Shown here: positions 6,075-7,179 of the stretch, in pieces
Layout of the letters: every line of letters starts with the position of its first letter
Position numbering within the stretch: position 1 is the stretch's first letter
Assembly: GCA_903930095.1 (NCBI GenBank)
Contig: CAIYXE010000433.1
Span: 1-7,179 of the forward strand
Reading direction: 5' to 3'
Length of the DNA stretch: 7,179 bases
Origin: an uncultured Hyphomicrobiales bacterium
GTDB lineage: Bacteria; Pseudomonadota; Alphaproteobacteria; Rhizobiales; Aestuariivirgaceae
Notes under the pieces: generated by a model
Seen by the model: the letters and a program-made list of their open reading frames with translations, nothing else
Databases searched by the model: none
Told to the model about the DNA's origin: nothing
Position numbers and translations under genes: made by a program

Positions 6075-6962
6075 ATGACGGGCAAGCCAGAGGATGAAGG
6101 CCCCACCATCGGCACACTCGCCCGCGAAAGCTTCTACCGGCTGTTCGCGGACGAGGCCATTCCGCTCGCGGGCAACATCGCCTTCCGCACGGTCTTCTCC
6201 ATCTTCCCGTTCCTGATCTTCCTCACGGCGCTTGCCGGCTTCTTCGGCAATGACGATTTGGCCGAGGGCGTCGTCACCTTTCTGCTCAGCGTGGCGCCCG
6301 CGGAACTCGTGAAGCCACTCGTTCCCGAGATCCGTTCCATCCTGACGGTGCCCCGCACCGGCCTTCTCTCTCTGTCGGCGCTGATCACCATCTGGAGCGC
6401 CATGGGCGGGGTGGACAGCGTTCGCGTGGGCCTGAACCGCGCCTATGACATCCGCGAGACGCGCAGCACCCTGTGGCTTTACTTCCAGAACACACTGTTC
6501 GTGATCGGGTCCGCCATCTTCCTGCTGATCTTCGCGCTGCTCATCGTCTTCGCGCCGGTGATGATCCAGTTGGTCGAGCTTCACGCGCCGGCCCTGCGCG
6601 GTCATCTCGTCACCATCGAGCAGTTGCGCTACCCCATCGGCATCCTGCTCCTCACCCTGGGCGTCCTGCTCTGCCATCGCGTGCTGCCGGCCAAGTCACG
6701 CAACATCATCGAGTTGCTGCCAGGGGTGGTGCTCACCGTGGTGGCATGGGTGCTCATGTCGTCGGCCTTCTCGATCTATCTCGTCAAGTTCAACACCTTC
6801 GCCTCCACCTATGCCTCCCTTTCCGGCGTGTTCGCGGCCATGTTCTTCGTCTACATGGCGGCCCTCGTGCTGATCCTCGGCGGCGAGGTCAACCGCGTGC
6901 TCGAAGTCCGGCGCCTCATGCGCATGCAGCGCTTCCGCACCAGCGGCGGCGGCGAGGTCTAG
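6075..6962 (+). CDS. YihY/virulence factor BrkB family inner-membrane protein
   Basis: The 295-residue protein shows six predicted transmembrane helices, near residues 33-58, 96-112, 137-161, 186-205, 214-236 and 247-270, the family topology. Family-typical segments are IPLAGNIAFRTVFSIFPFLI at the first helix (29-48), GLNRAYDIRETRS (119-131) after the second, and YASLSGVFAAMFFVYMAAL (246-264) leading into ILGGEVNRVL (267-276), with E271 and N273 conserved in the family. The first annotation as ribonuclease BN was later corrected; no biochemical function is established, so none is claimed. The C-terminal tail is basic (RRLMRMQRFR). The start ATG at 6075 is the only good in-frame candidate; its ribosome-binding site is weak (AGGGG is about 20 nt away), so translation may depend on the upstream DUF533 gene. 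Confidence 0.9.
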   Translation: MTGKPEDEGPTIGTLARESFYRLFADEAIPLAGNIAFRTVFSIFPFLIFLTALAGFFGNDDLAEGVVTFLLSVAPAELVKPLVPEIRSILTVPRTGLLSLSALITIWSAMGGVDSVRVGLNRAYDIRETRSTLWLYFQNTLFVIGSAIFLLIFALLIVFAPVMIQLVELHAPALRGHLVTIEQLRYPIGILLLTLGVLLCHRVLPAKSRNIIELLPGVVLTVVAWVLMSSAFSIYLVKFNTFASTYASLSGVFAAMFFVYMAALVLILGGEVNRVLEVRRLMRMQRFRTSGGGEV

Positions 6963-6986
6963 CGCCGCATCCTGTCCTCTTCAGTC

Positions 6987-7007
6987 GCCTGCCCCAGGGG
7001 GCAAGGC
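6987..7007 (+). terminator. GC-rich stem-loop after yihY-like gene (terminator-like, no U tract)
   Basis: GCCT (6987-6990) plus GCCC (6991-6994) pairs with GGGC (6999-7002) and AGGC (7004-7007), leaving A7003 bulged and a 4-nt CAGG loop. The hairpin starts 24 nt after the YihY stop. No T run follows, so it is only terminator-like; it also contains one of the GGGGC/GCCCC pairs discussed for the argG leader. Confidence 0.4.
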
Positions 7008-7036
7008 CGTGCCAGGCGGCTCGCCGACGGCAGTTG

Positions 7037-7086
7037 CGGGGCAAAGCCCCGGCGTGATAGGTGGCCCCAACCAGTCTTGCAGGGGC
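7037..7086 (+). promoter_or_regulatory. Structured leader before argG, possible occlusion of its ribosome-binding site
   Basis: CGGGGC (7037-7042) and GCCCCG (7046-7051) form a perfect 6-bp stem with an AAA loop. A second possible stem pairs GCCCC (7064-7068) with GGGGC (7082-7086), and this second arm contains the AGGGG (7081-7085) that appears to be the argG ribosome-binding site. The arms are interchangeable (7038-7042 with 7064-7068, or 7046-7050 with 7082-7086), so mutually exclusive folds are possible. A TGATAG at 7055-7060 resembles a -10 box, but if it is real the first stem would not be transcribed. Regulation is inference. Confidence 0.35.
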
Positions 7087-7096
7087 AAAACGCCAA

Positions 7097-7179
7097 ATGT
7101 CGAAGCAGAAAGTGAAGAAAGTCGTCCTCGCCTATTCGGGCGGCCTCGATACCTCGATCATCCTCAAATGGCTGCAGAC
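7097..7179 (+). CDS. argG: Argininosuccinate synthase, N-terminal fragment (cut by window edge)
   Basis: Only the first 27 codons are present, reading [18 protein letters not shown] and continuing TSIILKWLQ. The AYSGGLDTS segment (12-20) is the ATP pyrophosphatase P-loop of argininosuccinate synthase, and the sequence around it matches the start of ArgG enzymes. The enzyme joins citrulline and aspartate using ATP to give argininosuccinate, the penultimate step of arginine biosynthesis, in the cytoplasm. AGGGG at 7081-7085 is 11 nt before the ATG, a slightly long spacing. The gene is preceded by a 134-nt gap with several GC-rich stem-loops. Confidence 0.95.
   Translation, partial: MSKQKVKKVVLAYSGGLDTSIILKWLQ

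Noticed and set aside
4218..6677. An 819-codon open frame on the minus strand covering the YihY, DUF533 and permease genes
   Set aside because: It begins with Asp/Glu/Arg-rich sequence antisense to YihY and DUF533 and continues in the wrong frame of the permease. No domain is visible and three well-supported genes explain the DNA.
6473..7057. A 194-codon plus-strand open frame overlapping the YihY gene in another frame
   Set aside because: The His/Arg/Pro-rich product is a frame-shifted reading of YihY; the real frame has six helices and family motifs.
1..7179. Mobile element, CRISPR array, toxin-antitoxin or defence island
   Set aside because: No transposase, integrase, terminal inverted repeats, regularly spaced repeats or defence-type domains were found; base composition looks even across the window.

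Overview
The window looks like ordinary chromosomal DNA from an alphaproteobacterium, probably of the Hyphomicrobiales/Rhizobiales type. The evidence is uniformly high GC with GC-rich third positions, an IalB-family periplasmic protein, a bacterial HIG1-domain small membrane protein, and a methylsuccinyl-CoA dehydrogenase of the ethylmalonyl-CoA pathway. The order-level placement is inference. No tRNA, rRNA, CRISPR array, insertion sequence, phage gene or other mobile signature was found. Gene density is high, and no gene-free stretch exceeds about 170 bases.

Left part (1-927, minus strand): a secreted IalB-like protein is followed 2 nt later by a secreted DUF2233 (phosphodiester glycosidase-like) protein that runs off the left edge. 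A 170-nt divergent intergenic region (928-1097) with a clear palindrome at 1034-1055 separates this pair from the plus-strand genes.

Centre (1098-4398, plus strand): a 555-residue acyl-CoA dehydrogenase with the long N-terminal extension and motifs of methylsuccinyl-CoA dehydrogenase (mcd); a YbbO-like short-chain dehydrogenase; a 61-residue HIG1-type twin-transmembrane protein, probably starting at TTG; and a YkvA/DUF1232 small membrane protein. Stem-loops lie between mcd and the dehydrogenase gene. A minus-strand EamA/DMT-type permease (4370-5287) converges on the YkvA gene, with a 29-bp overlap of coding 3' ends.

Right part (5337-7179, plus strand): a DUF533/TerB-like protein with a glycine-zipper N-terminus, then a YihY/BrkB-type six-helix membrane protein 27 nt downstream. 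Next is a 134-nt leader rich in GGGGC/GCCCC complementary segments, and finally the first 27 codons of argG (argininosuccinate synthase), cut by the right edge.

Functionally this is a mixed housekeeping neighbourhood: C2/acetyl-CoA assimilation (mcd), aldehyde or ketone reduction (SDR), several small envelope/membrane proteins, a metabolite exporter candidate and arginine biosynthesis. I see no sequence support for a novel multi-gene system. The items most worth a second look are non-coding: the palindrome before mcd and the switchable-looking leader before argG. The unusual start of the HIG1 gene also merits checking.
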